From NCBI RefSeq assembly GCF_947496725.1, contig NZ_CANMDS010000005.1, forward strand, positions 124,001 through 188,000: 64,000 bases of DNA, read 5' to 3'. The stretch comes from an uncultured Dokdonia sp. (GTDB lineage Bacteria; Bacteroidota; Bacteroidia; Flavobacteriales; Flavobacteriaceae). The notes beneath the pieces were generated by a model that saw only the letters and a program-made list of their open reading frames with translations, had not been told where the DNA came from and did not search any database. Positions 46,285 through 55,045 of this stretch are shown piece after piece (positions within the stretch are counted from its first letter, which is position 1; each line of letters begins with the position of its first letter). Position numbers and translations under genes: made by a program.

Positions 46285-47031
46285 ATGAAACTAACGTTAA
46301 AAATTTGGCGTCAAAAAAACGCACAAGCTAAAGGACAAATGGTGACATACCCTATCGATGGTATCGATGGAGATATGTCTTTCTTAGAGATGATGGATGT
46401 GCTTAACAATAAGCTCATTAATGAAGGAGAAGAGCCAGTGGTGTTTGATCACGATTGTCGTGAAGGTATCTGTGGGTCTTGTTCTATGTTTATTAATGGA
46501 GAAGCACACGGGCCAGATCGTCTTGTAACAACTTGTCAGCTACATATGCGCAAGTTTAAAGATGGTGAGACTATTACAATAGAGCCTTTTAGAGCAGATG
46601 GATTCCCAGTGATAAAAGATCTTATGGTAGATCGTTCTGCTTTTGATCGTATACAGCACGCTGGAGGATTTATTTCTGTAAATACTTCTGGTAATACACA
46701 AGATGCAAACTCAATTCCAATAGAAAAGGCAGATGCAGACGACGCTTTTGCTGCAGCAACTTGTATAGGTTGTGGTGCTTGTGTTGCAAGCTGTAAAAAT
46801 GCAAGTGCAATGTTATTTGTATCTGCAAAGGTGAGCCAGTTTGCTTTATTACCGCAAGGTCAAGTAGAGGCTACAGATCGTGTTCTTAATATGGTAAAAC
46901 AGATGGACGAAGAAGGATTTGGAAACTGTACAAACACAGGGGCTTGTGAGGTTGAGTGTCCTAAAGGGATTTCTCTTGAAAACATCGCCCGTATGAACCG
47001 TGAGTACCTTTCTGCTAGTCTTAAAGGATAA
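46285..47031 (+). CDS. sdhB: Succinate dehydrogenase iron-sulfur subunit
   Basis: A 248-residue protein with the three clusters: 2Fe-2S in [15 protein letters not shown] plus a later Cys, 4Fe-4S in [14 protein letters not shown], and the 3Fe-4S type motif [26 protein letters not shown]. It is last in the operon, followed by a terminator 46 bases after the stop. Confidence 0.97.
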   Translation: MKLTLKIWRQKNAQAKGQMVTYPIDGIDGDMSFLEMMDVLNNKLINEGEEPVVFDHDCREGICGSCSMFINGEAHGPDRLVTTCQLHMRKFKDGETITIEPFRADGFPVIKDLMVDRSAFDRIQHAGGFISVNTSGNTQDANSIPIEKADADDAFAAATCIGCGACVASCKNASAMLFVSAKVSQFALLPQGQVEATDRVLNMVKQMDEEGFGNCTNTGACEVECPKGISLENIARMNREYLSASLKG

Positions 47032-47076
47032 CAAGAATGTAAGCGTTGCAACATAGCAACACAAATAGATTATATA

Positions 47077-47112
47077 AAAGTCTCAAGCCACTAAGGTTTG
47101 AGACTTTTTTTT
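47077..47112 (+). terminator. Terminator of sdhCAB
   Basis: Stem AAAGTCTCAA/TTGAGACTTT (47077-47086 and 47098-47107), 11-base loop, T run to 47112. Confidence 0.93.
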
Positions 47113-47114
47113 AT

Positions 47115-47128
47115 GCTTTCGCGAAAGC
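47115..47128. repeat. Dispersed palindrome, copy 15
   Basis: Directly after the sdhB terminator. Confidence 0.95.
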
Positions 47129-47267
47129 GTTATAACCCATCATATAGTTATCGGGAGGTGTTGGTTTTTTTATTTCAAATGACAAAAAGGGTCTTTTGAC
47201 CCTAACATAAGCTATGAATTAAGGTGATATTTACAGCATAAGTAACCCCATTAACATATAAGACATT

Positions 47268-47327
47268 ATGAAAATTACCATTGTTGTTATTGTAATTATC
47301 CTTCTAGCGCTTGCCTTTTTGTCTTAA
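47268..47327 (+). CDS. Possible 19-aa membrane microprotein
   Basis: ATG with 18 further codons: MKIT, then a stretch of Val, Ile, Leu and Ala ending LAFLS. It would be a single membrane helix. No other ORF occupies the 750-base gap between sdhB and nrdB. A good terminator (47413-47443) lies about 85 bases downstream on the same strand, which supports a separate transcript; the transcript could instead be a noncoding RNA. No clear ribosome-binding site was seen. Confidence 0.35.
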   Translation: MKITIVVIVIILLALAFLS

Positions 47328-47412
47328 GTCTACCTAAGCAAATTTGTGCGCATTAAAATGATTTCAAGATTTAGATATCAAAATCAGTAGTAAATAATCT
47401 TTTAAATATTTT

Positions 47413-47443
47413 AAAAAAATCCGTCTTAAAAACGGATTTTTTT
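47413..47443 (+). terminator. Terminator in the sdhB-nrdB gap
   Basis: Perfect stem AAAAAAATCCGT with ACGGATTTTTTT, 7-base loop (47425-47431), long T run. Its gene is not known; the microprotein upstream is the best candidate. Confidence 0.85.
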
Positions 47444-47781
47444 TTGTCATGATTCTTTTTATTCAGACCCACAAATGGGTTCTCTATATTCTTATTAAAA
47501 CGTTATTAAAAACCGTCCTAAGCAAGCCTAAAAGCCCTTGCTAGGCTAGTTTTAAACCATTAAAATTCCAATTGTTAATAAGATTGAAAACGAGTTGTAA
47601 ATAATTGAAAATCAAGTAAATGAGCATATAATTTTAGAAATTTTTATGAAAAGTAAGAAATAACCTGTGTTGAAAACTTTGTGAATAACGACAGTGTTAA
47701 TTCTGAAGCCTCCGGCTCTTTTTTCTTGATATTTGTTAGTCCCAAGTAGAATGAAAAAGATTAATAATTAAAAGAAAAAGT
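47444..47781. other. AT-rich leader region before nrdB
   Basis: No supported gene. It contains a perfect 6-base inverted repeat AGCAAG/CTTGCT (47521-47526 and 47537-47542), a short AGCC-TCC-GGCT stem followed by CTTTTTT near 47708-47724 that resembles a weak attenuator, and a -7-like GATATTTG shortly after it. These may control nrdBA, but none is firm. Confidence 0.35.
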
Positions 47782-48768
47782 ATGAGCTTCGTAGAACCAA
47801 TCCTAGCAGAAAATAAAGATAGATTTGTGATATTCCCTATACAGCACGATGATATATGGGAGTGGTATAAGAAGTCTGAAGCTAGTTTTTGGACTGCAGA
47901 AGAGATAGACCTTCACCAAGATCTTGTAGATTGGAAAGGAAAACTTACAGAAGATGAGCGCTACTTTATAAAACACATACTTGCTTTCTTTGCAGCATCA
48001 GACGGTATTGTAAATGAAAATCTAGCAGAAAACTTTGTAAATGAAGTACAATACTCAGAAGCAAAATTCTTCTACGGTTTCCAGATTATGATGGAAAACA
48101 TACACTCTGAAACCTACTCATTACTTATTGACACCTATGTAAAAGACGAGGTAGAGAAGGACAAGCTTTTTAATGCACTTGAAAACTTTCCTGCAATTAA
48201 GAAAAAAGCAGACTGGGCTCTTAAATGGATAGACTCACCAAGCTTTGCAGAGCGTCTTATCGCATTTGCAGCAGTAGAGGGAATCTTTTTCTCAGGAGCA
48301 TTTTGTTCTATATACTGGTTAAAGAAGAGAGGGCTTATGCCAGGACTTACATTCTCAAACGAGCTTATCTCTCGTGATGAGGGCGTACACTGTGATTTTG
48401 CCGTACACCTGCACAATCACCACCTTGTAAATAAAGTGCCAAAAGAGCGTATTACAGAGATTATCGTAAACGCACTAGATATAGAGCGTGAGTTTATCAC
48501 GGAGTCACTTCCGGTAAGTCTTATTGGGATGAATTCAAACTTAATGACACAGTACTTAGAGTATGTGACAGACCGTTTACTTACAGAGCTAGATTGTGAG
48601 AAAGTATACAATACGGCAAATCCATTTGACTTTATGGATATGATTTCACTTCAAGGTAAAACTAACTTCTTTGAGAAGCGAGTAGGAGAGTATCAAAAAG
48701 CAGGAGTTGTAAAAGATAAAGATGACGACGGTAGTGGTCAGTCTATAAGCTTTGATGCATCTTTCTAA
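47782..48768 (+). CDS. nrdB: Ribonucleotide reductase class I beta subunit
   Basis: A 328-residue R2 subunit holding the dimetal site that makes the radical. Ligand regions include [54 protein letters not shown] and [16 protein letters not shown]. Gene order is nrdB before nrdA, usual for Bacteroidota. The 184-base gap to nrdA contains a palindrome copy and a separate hairpin. Confidence 0.96.
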   Translation: MSFVEPILAENKDRFVIFPIQHDDIWEWYKKSEASFWTAEEIDLHQDLVDWKGKLTEDERYFIKHILAFFAASDGIVNENLAENFVNEVQYSEAKFFYGFQIMMENIHSETYSLLIDTYVKDEVEKDKLFNALENFPAIKKKADWALKWIDSPSFAERLIAFAAVEGIFFSGAFCSIYWLKKRGLMPGLTFSNELISRDEGVHCDFAVHLHNHHLVNKVPKERITEIIVNALDIEREFITESLPVSLIGMNSNLMTQYLEYVTDRLLTELDCEKVYNTANPFDFMDMISLQGKTNFFEKRVGEYQKAGVVKDKDDDGSGQSISFDASF

Positions 48769-48813
48769 AGCATTATAATAAATAATAAATAGGTGGAAGA
48801 GGTTTACTTTTCC

Positions 48814-48827
48814 GCTTTCGCGAAAGC
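48814..48827. repeat. Dispersed palindrome, copy 16
   Basis: Between nrdB and nrdA. Confidence 0.95.
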
Positions 48828-48903
48828 GTAACAACACGCAATCGCCATAACATTAACCAATGGATACATTCTCCAAAAGAGACTGTCATCCCTAATTCTA
48901 ACC

Positions 48904-48936
48904 GAATTCTCAAAAGGGGGAAACTTATGAGAATTC
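48904..48936 (+). other. Hairpin in the nrdB-nrdA leader
   Basis: Perfect 9-base inverted repeat GAATTCTCA/TGAGAATTC with a 15-base loop AAAGGGGGAAACTTA. It ends 16 bases before the nrdA ATG. There is no U tract, so it is not a terminator; it could be a regulatory RNA element or operator. Confidence 0.6.
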
Positions 48937-48952
48937 ACAATATTTTAAGTGT

Positions 48953-51577
48953 ATGTATGTAGTAAAAAGAGATGGCCGTCAGGAACCGGTTATGTTTGAC
49001 AAAATCACCGCAAGGGTAAAGAAGTTATGTTACGAGCTAAGTGATTTTGTAGATCCGGTAAAGATCTCAATGCGTGTTATAGAAGGGTTGTACGACGGTG
49101 TTACTACAAGTGAGCTAGATAACCTTGCAGCAGAAACTGCAGCATCTATGACTACCAGTCACCCAGATTATGCAAAGCTTGCAGCACGTATCTCTGTATC
49201 AAACCTACATAAGAACACAAAGAAGTCATTTTCTGAAGTGATGACAGACCTTTATCAATACGTAAACCCACGTACTGGTAAAAAGGCACCTATGGTAGCA
49301 GACGAGGTGTATAAAGTCATTATGGATAACAAAGATGAGCTAGACTCAACAATTATCTACAACCGTGATTTTGGATATGATTACTTTGGTTTTAAAACAC
49401 TTGAGCGTTCATACCTACTTAAGATTAACGGTCAGATAGCAGAGCGTCCTCAGCATATGTTAATGCGTGTATCTATAGGGATTCACCTTAACGATCTAGA
49501 GGCAGCAAAGGAGACATATATGTTAATGTCTAAAAAATACTTTACACACGCTACACCTACATTATTTAACTCAGGTACACCTAAGCCTCAAATGTCATCT
49601 TGTTTCCTACTTACAATGAAGGATGACAGTATAGAAGGTATATATGATACACTTAAACAAACAGCAAAGATTTCTCAAAGCGCAGGAGGTATAGGGTTAT
49701 CTATACACAACATACGTGCAAAGGGGGCATATATAGGAGGTACTAATGGTACGTCTAACGGTATTGTGCCTATGCTTAAAGTGTTTAATGACACGGCACG
49801 TTATGTAGATCAAGGAGGAGGAAAACGTAAAGGTTCTTTTGCAATCTATATGGAGCCTTGGCACGCAGATATTTTTGACTTCTTAGATCTTAAGAAAAAC
49901 CACGGAGCAGAAGAGATGAGAGCCCGTGATCTTTTTTATGCAATGTGGATCTCAGACTTGTTTATGAAACGAGTACAAGAGGATGGAAAGTGGACACTTA
50001 TGTGTCCTAATGAATGTCCGGACCTTTTTAACGTACACGGTGAAGAGTTTGAAGCGCTTTATACAAAGTACGAACAAGAAGAAAGAGGTCGCAGGACTAT
50101 AAAAGCACGTGAACTGTGGGAGAAAATTATGGAGTCTCAAATTGAGACAGGTACACCATATATGCTCTACAAGGATGCTGCAAACCGTAAGTCTAACCAA
50201 AAAAACCTTGGTACCATACGTTCTTCAAACTTATGTACAGAGATTCTTGAGTATACCTCAGAAGACGAGGTGGCAGTATGCAACCTTGCATCTATAGCAT
50301 TACCTATGTTTGTAAAGAACGGTGCTTTTGATCACGAAGAGCTTTATAAAATCACGGTACGTGCAACAAAGAATCTTAACAAGGTAATAGATCGTAACTA
50401 CTACCCAGTAATTGAGGCAGAAAACTCTAATATGCGTCACCGTCCTATCGGACTTGGTGTGCAGGGTCTTGCAGATACATTTATAAAACTGCGTTTACCT
50501 TTTACAAGCGACGAGGCTAAAAAGCTTAACCAAGAGATTTTTGAGACACTATATTTTGCAGCGGTAACAGCTTCAAAAGATATGGCTAAGGTAGAAGGAC
50601 CTTACCAAAGTTTTGAAGGATCACCTATCTCACAAGGAGAGTTCCAGTATAACCTATGGAATATAAAGGATGAGGAATTAAGTGGTCGTTGGGACTGGGC
50701 ATCACTTCGTAAAGAAGTAATGGAGCACGGTGTGCGTAACTCACTACTTGTAGCACCTATGCCTACAGCATCTACTTCTCAAATACTTGGTAATAACGAG
50801 GCTTTTGAACCATATACTTCTAATATTTATACACGTCGTGTGCTGTCTGGAGAGTTTATTGTGGTAAACAAGCACCTACTAGAAGACCTCGTGGCGCTTA
50901 ACCTTTGGAATGATGATCTTAAAGCAGCTATTATGCGTGCAAATGGATCTATACAAGGGATAGATGTGATACCTGCAGACTTAAAAGAACTGTATAAAAC
51001 TGTATGGGAAATGTCTATGAAAGATATTATAGATATGTCTCGCCAGAGAGGGTACTTTATTGACCAGTCACAATCTCTTAACTTATTTATGGAAGGGGCA
51101 AACTTTGCAAAGCTTACCTCTATGCATTTCTACGCGTGGCAAAGCGGATTAAAAACAGGTATGTATTACCTCCGTACAAAATCTGCGGTAGATGCTAAGA
51201 AGTTTACACTTTCTGCAAAGAAAAAAGAGGCTCCGGTTACTGCACCTACAGCGCCAAAACAGCAAGTAGCGGCAAGAGCTGCACAAACGCTTACAGCAAC
51301 TCAAGCCCCAGCACCAGCACCTATACCTGCTCCACAAGCAGAGATATCTAAAGTAGATGCTATTGCTCAACACGCGCAAAACGTTGCAGATATGCAAGTG
51401 CAAATGAGCTTAGAAGAGCCAGCTCCTGCTTATGAAGCACAGCAAGCACAACTTAAAGAGCAAACTACTGCACAGCAGCCTAACACAGCCCCTATGACGC
51501 CAGAAGAAATGAAAGCAATCATAGCACAAGCAAAAGCTGCCGAAGGTGATGACGATTGTTTAATGTGCGGTTCATAA
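48953..51577 (+). CDS. nrdA: Ribonucleotide reductase class I alpha subunit
   Basis: An 874-residue R1. An N-terminal ATP-cone ([23 protein letters not shown]) suggests dATP allosteric control. Catalytic parts include [64 protein letters not shown] and [24 protein letters not shown]. After about residue 745 there is an unusually long linker, rich in Ala, Pro and Gln, before the closing DDDCLMCGS, whose CxxC would reduce the active-site disulfide. Terminator follows. Confidence 0.96.
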   Translation: MYVVKRDGRQEPVMFDKITARVKKLCYELSDFVDPVKISMRVIEGLYDGVTTSELDNLAAETAASMTTSHPDYAKLAARISVSNLHKNTKKSFSEVMTDLYQYVNPRTGKKAPMVADEVYKVIMDNKDELDSTIIYNRDFGYDYFGFKTLERSYLLKINGQIAERPQHMLMRVSIGIHLNDLEAAKETYMLMSKKYFTHATPTLFNSGTPKPQMSSCFLLTMKDDSIEGIYDTLKQTAKISQSAGGIGLSIHNIRAKGAYIGGTNGTSNGIVPMLKVFNDTARYVDQGGGKRKGSFAIYMEPWHADIFDFLDLKKNHGAEEMRARDLFYAMWISDLFMKRVQEDGKWTLMCPNECPDLFNVHGEEFEALYTKYEQEERGRRTIKARELWEKIMESQIETGTPYMLYKDAANRKSNQKNLGTIRSSNLCTEILEYTSEDEVAVCNLASIALPMFVKNGAFDHEELYKITVRATKNLNKVIDRNYYPVIEAENSNMRHRPIGLGVQGLADTFIKLRLPFTSDEAKKLNQEIFETLYFAAVTASKDMAKVEGPYQSFEGSPISQGEFQYNLWNIKDEELSGRWDWASLRKEVMEHGVRNSLLVAPMPTASTSQILGNNEAFEPYTSNIYTRRVLSGEFIVVNKHLLEDLVALNLWNDDLKAAIMRANGSIQGIDVIPADLKELYKTVWEMSMKDIIDMSRQRGYFIDQSQSLNLFMEGANFAKLTSMHFYAWQSGLKTGMYYLRTKSAVDAKKFTLSAKKKEAPVTAPTAPKQQVAARAAQTLTATQAPAPAPIPAPQAEISKVDAIAQHAQNVADMQVQMSLEEPAPAYEAQQAQLKEQTTAQQPNTAPMTPEEMKAIIAQAKAAEGDDDCLMCGS

Positions 51578-51600
51578 ACCGTCAAACATAACTAACCAAA

Positions 51601-51635
51601 AACGGCTCTCTATTTTATAGAGAGCCGTTTTTTAT
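51601..51635 (+). terminator. Terminator of nrdA
   Basis: Perfect 13-base stem AACGGCTCTCTAT/ATAGAGAGCCGTT with a TTT loop, T run after and A run before; it can serve both strands. Confidence 0.95.
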
Positions 51636-51651
51636 TTAAACAGTTTTAATC

Positions 51652-51804
51652 TTAGAATCCTAATACAAAATAGGTCGCTGCTACGGCAATTATGAGAATC
51701 ACTAATGTGATGATTATAAACGTAGCTCCAAAACGAGTTTTCTTATTATCTTGAAGTAAATACTCTTCCGTTGGGTCTTCTTTATCTTTTATTATATCTG
51801 ACAT
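51652..51804 (-). CDS. Small single-span membrane protein (50 aa)
   Basis: An ORF too short for routine prediction: ATG at 51804, stop TAA at 51652-51654, 50 residues. The N-terminus is polar (MSDIIKDKEDPTEEYLLQDNK) in parts, then KKTRFG and one hydrophobic helix (about residues 27-48, with FIIITLVILIIAVAATYF). The positive-inside pattern puts the N-terminus in the cytoplasm. It shares the nrdA terminator at its 3' end and a palindrome copy lies 117 bases upstream. Function unknown. Confidence 0.7.
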   Translation of the reverse strand: MSDIIKDKEDPTEEYLLQDNKKTRFGATFIIITLVILIIAVAATYFVLGF

Positions 51805-51920
51805 ATCTATTTATATTTTGGTTAGATAAGTAAGTTACAATGAGGTGTCCGGCATATGATGTGTGTTAAGTATTATTAACAAGAGTTTTGACGTATCATT
51901 AACGTTTTTAGGGCTGTTAC

Positions 51921-51934
51921 GCTTTCGCGAAAGC
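51921..51934. repeat. Dispersed palindrome, copy 17
   Basis: Intergenic between the 50-aa gene and the phosphate transporter; perfect 20-base form at 51918-51937. Confidence 0.95.
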
Positions 51935-51956
51935 GTAATGTCACCACTTATTATAT

Positions 51957-51987
51957 AAAAAGCCCTACACTTGACGTATAGGGCTTT
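51957..51987 (-). terminator. Terminator of the phosphate transporter gene
   Basis: Stem AAAGCCCTA/TAGGGCTTT with an 11-base loop and an A run on the plus strand, 22 bases after the minus-strand stop. Confidence 0.85.
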
Positions 51988-52009
51988 ATTAATGTAATAA
52001 AGATGCTTG

Positions 52010-54247
52010 TTATGATCTCTTGTGTTCTGTGTTGTATAAATCTAGTAGATTCATAATCTCTTCTATAAGATCTTTTGTCTCTAAAAGGAGACCAAAGTAT
52101 AAAGTCGTATTCTTAGGAGAAGACTCCTCAGAACGGGTACGTTCTACTTGTTTTTGGATCTTGTCTGTAACCTGGCCATAAAGCTCATCCTTCTTACCTA
52201 GAAGCGCCTCGATGCGCATATAGTTACGATCATTAAAGGCAGTGGCTGTTTCTTGTAAGAACTCACTTAGCTTGTTGTCTATCTCTTGTAGGTCTTTAAT
52301 TTGAGTAAAACGTAGTGGTTTGTGATTGTTGTTTACGTGCTTATAACTAGCTTTTGCAATATACTCTAGCGATTGTGTGATATCTTCTAGGTAACCTAAT
52401 ATCTCAATGTAGAAATTAGAGCCACGTACAGAGGTTTCTTCAAGATTCTTTATAAAGTAAAAGATGTTGTTGCGTAGTTCATCTATCTCATCATTGAGCT
52501 TCTCTACGGTACCTCTACTTTTCTTAAGGCTGCCCACTTTATTTTTTGCAAGACCTTTAAGAGTACCAGTGTAGATCTTATTGGTACGTAAGATTGTTTT
52601 TGCAATATTGTCTGCACTTTCTTCTATAATTCCAGAGATAGTCTGGCTTTCTGCTTTACGTAAGTCTTCTTCTATTTGTGCTTTTTTATTACTCTTTTTT
52701 GTAGCTATATAGTTACGTACGAGCATAGCTATGGCGAGTATAAAAAGACCTATTATTGCTAGGTTGCCACCTAAGTACATTAAGTATGCAAAGATACCTG
52801 CCGCTGTAAATGCGCTAAATGCTGTTAAGAACCATCCTCCTATTACATTAAGTACTCCCGCAACACGATATACGGCGCTCTCTGCTCCCCACGCACGATC
52901 TGCAAGAGAAGTTCCCATTGCAACCATAAACGTAACGTAGGTGGTAGATAATGGTAATTTAAGACCCGTTGCTATTGAGATAAGTACACTCGCAACAACC
53001 AGGTTTACTGCTGCACGCACCATATCAAAAGCTGGAGCGTCTATTGCTTTTGTGCTTGTCATTAAAACAGGGGTAAAGCTTTTGTTTATTCTATTTCTAA
53101 TAGGAGCAGGTAATATTTTATTAACCCCAGTATTTGCTATAATAACTAGGCGTACTAGATTTTGAGAAACCCAGTTAGGTTTAAAACGTTCTTTTACTTC
53201 ATCTTGGCGTGATAAATCTACAGAAGTTTTTACTACGCGTCTAGCCTTTTTACTAAACCAGAGTGTTAACACCATTATAAGTCCTGCAACGAGGAGGAGT
53301 ATAGGTTGTGTAGGTACTTTTTCGGCCAGTTGCTCCATACTAAATGCATCTGGTAAAATACCAGAGCCAGACCACGCTCCAAAAGAGTTATAAGCTGCCA
53401 TAGGGACACCTATGAAGTTTACTAGGTCATTACCAGCAAATGCCATTGCAAGTGCAAAAGTTCCTAGTATGATAACAAGTCTATAAATGTTTTGTTTTAA
53501 GACTGCGTGTGATACCCAAGATAGTATGGTCCACACAATAAAGTTAGCTCCTAAAAACTGTAAAAGATTTTCATTTGCCCAGCTACTAAAAGCAGGAGGA
53601 AGTATATCTGCACCTTTAAGCCCTTTTATGATGATAAAATAAGAAATTGCAGACACGGCAATACCACCAAAAACAGCTGCAACCCAAGATGCCTTTTTCT
53701 GAAAATCAAAAGTAAGGAGTACTCTTGTAATGAGCTGTATAATAGCTCCTACAGAAAATGCAATAAAGACGGAGAGTAAAATACCTAAAATGATCTCTGT
53801 AGCCTTATCAGTATTAATATACTCGCCCAGTTGTAAGAGTGAGTCACTATTGTTAGAAATCTTTATAATAGACATCACCACGGCTGCGCCTAAAAGCTCA
53901 AATACAATAGATACGGTAGTAGAGGTGGGCATACCTAGACTATTAAAAATATCTAGCAGTATGATATCTGTAATCATTACTGCCATAAATATGATCATTA
54001 TCTCATTGAAGTAAAACTGACTAGGGTCAAAAATACCCTTACGAGCAACCTCCATCATACCACTTGAAGATAAAGCCCCAAAGGCAATACCTACACTAGC
54101 AACAATCATCACTGTTCTAAACGTGACAGCTTTTGATCCTATAGCCGAGTTTAAAAAGTTTACCGCATCATTACTCACTCCTACTACAAGGTCTGCAATC
54201 GCAAGAATTGCAAGAGCGGCAATCATAAATATGTAAATGTTATCCAT
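52010..54247 (-). CDS. Low-affinity inorganic phosphate (PiT) transporter with PhoU-like tail
   Basis: A 745-residue membrane protein. The PiT repeats are GVSNDAVNFLNSAIGSKAV near the N-terminus and the inverted copy AGNDLVNFIGVPMAAYNSF, with SLGMPTSTTVSIV and KLPLSTTYVTFMVAMG. Residues about 535-745 are a cytoplasmic helical domain like PhoU, seen in many Bacteroidota PiT proteins. Cation-coupled phosphate uptake is the family role. It is near a TonB receptor and lipoprotein that may serve phosphate uptake, and the upstream region has phased repeats that resemble Pho boxes. Confidence 0.92.
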   Translation of the reverse strand: MDNIYIFMIAALAILAIADLVVGVSNDAVNFLNSAIGSKAVTFRTVMIVASVGIAFGALSSSGMMEVARKGIFDPSQFYFNEIMIIFMAVMITDIILLDIFNSLGMPTSTTVSIVFELLGAAVVMSIIKISNNSDSLLQLGEYINTDKATEIILGILLSVFIAFSVGAIIQLITRVLLTFDFQKKASWVAAVFGGIAVSAISYFIIIKGLKGADILPPAFSSWANENLLQFLGANFIVWTILSWVSHAVLKQNIYRLVIILGTFALAMAFAGNDLVNFIGVPMAAYNSFGAWSGSGILPDAFSMEQLAEKVPTQPILLLVAGLIMVLTLWFSKKARRVVKTSVDLSRQDEVKERFKPNWVSQNLVRLVIIANTGVNKILPAPIRNRINKSFTPVLMTSTKAIDAPAFDMVRAAVNLVVASVLISIATGLKLPLSTTYVTFMVAMGTSLADRAWGAESAVYRVAGVLNVIGGWFLTAFSAFTAAGIFAYLMYLGGNLAIIGLFILAIAMLVRNYIATKKSNKKAQIEEDLRKAESQTISGIIEESADNIAKTILRTNKIYTGTLKGLAKNKVGSLKKSRGTVEKLNDEIDELRNNIFYFIKNLEETSVRGSNFYIEILGYLEDITQSLEYIAKASYKHVNNNHKPLRFTQIKDLQEIDNKLSEFLQETATAFNDRNYMRIEALLGKKDELYGQVTDKIQKQVERTRSEESSPKNTTLYFGLLLETKDLIEEIMNLLDLYNTEHKRS

Positions 54248-54577
54248 AAAAACGTACTGAAAAGACTAAAAGTGCAAAAATCTTAAATCTAAAAACCCTA
54301 GGTATTATCTAAAGGTTAAGTCGTGCGAAAGATAAGAAGTTTTAGGGCGTCAAGAACAATATTACTATTACTAATGTGATGGTAAAATGGACTTTTTTAA
54401 TGCTAACTATCTGTCTGTATGTAAATTATAATTGTTAAAAAAAATTATATAAATCATTGAAAATGAGACAAATATAGATTTAATGTAAACTTTATGTAAA
54501 TAAAAAGTTACCTTATTGTTGATTAATGGTAAAGTTTAAGTTATCTTTACAGGGTAAATAATTAAAAAGCGAAGAAT
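54248..54577. promoter_or_regulatory. Divergent control region with phased TTTACA-type repeats
   Basis: Two copies of ATGTAAA at 54483-54489 and 54494-54500 start exactly 11 bases apart; on the minus strand this reads TTTACA-N5-TTTACA. Another ATGTAAA lies at 54419-54425. An 11-base direct-repeat period is typical of PhoB/PhoP-type operators. A possible minus-strand -7 box TATATTTG (54476-54469) would give the transporter a long leader. No gene is supported here. Confidence 0.5.
54519..54549 (+). promoter_or_regulatory. Promoter of the 54578 gene
   Basis: TTG at 54519-54521, 20 bases, TATCTTTA at 54542-54549 (last base off consensus), 28 bases before the ATG. The phased repeats lie just upstream. 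Confidence 0.62.
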
Positions 54578-54943
54578 ATGAAAAAGATAATGATGATAGC
54601 GGCAGCACTTTTAATGGTAGTTTCTGTACAGGCACAAGAGGATGTTGTAAAAAACATATACGTAGAAAATGGAGACGTCATTGAGGCGACAATTCATTTT
54701 GATACAGGAGAGGTAAGTCAGACGGGTTACTTTACAAAGGATGGTAAAATTACAGGAGAATGGACAAGTTTTGATCGTAATGGAAACAAAACAGCAACAG
54801 CTCAATACGATAAGGGACAAAAAGTAGGTACTTGGTTTTTCTGGTCATCAGAGAAGCTTACAGAGGTTAACTATAGAGATTCTAGAGTTGCAGAGGTAAA
54901 CACTTGGAAAAACGAAGGGACACGAGTAGTAAGCAATAGATAA
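54578..54943 (+). CDS. Small secreted MORN/YwqK-like protein
   Basis: A 121-residue exported protein with signal MKKIMMIAAALLMVVSVQAQ. The mature part has repeated short units typical of MORN-variant proteins: GYFTKDGKITGEWTSFDRNGNKTATAQYDKGQKVGTWFFW. The function of such proteins is unknown. It lies across the phased-repeat control region from the phosphate transporter, and may share its control. A palindrome and a terminator follow. Confidence 0.82.
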   Translation: MKKIMMIAAALLMVVSVQAQEDVVKNIYVENGDVIEATIHFDTGEVSQTGYFTKDGKITGEWTSFDRNGNKTATAQYDKGQKVGTWFFWSSEKLTEVNYRDSRVAEVNTWKNEGTRVVSNR

Positions 54944-54950
54944 TATTTAC

Positions 54951-54964
54951 GCTTTCGCGAAAGC
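54951..54964. repeat. Dispersed palindrome, copy 18
   Basis: Directly after the 54578 gene, before its terminator. Confidence 0.95.
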
Positions 54965-54988
54965 GAACATATTTCCCCCATATATTAT

Positions 54989-55021
54989 AAAAAAAGGTCT
55001 CCGCTATGGAGACCTTTTTTT
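54989..55021. terminator. Bidirectional terminator
   Basis: Stem AGGTCTCC/GGAGACCT with a GCTAT loop, A run before and T run after; serves the small protein and the TonB receptor on the other strand. Confidence 0.93.
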
Positions 55022-55045
55022 GTGGCTAATTCAAATAATTGTTGA

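Noticed and set aside
47188-47203. Hairpin AGGGTC-TTTT-GACCCT as a terminator or promoter element
   Set aside because: Short stem without a T run and without a matching -7 box nearby; left as unassigned.
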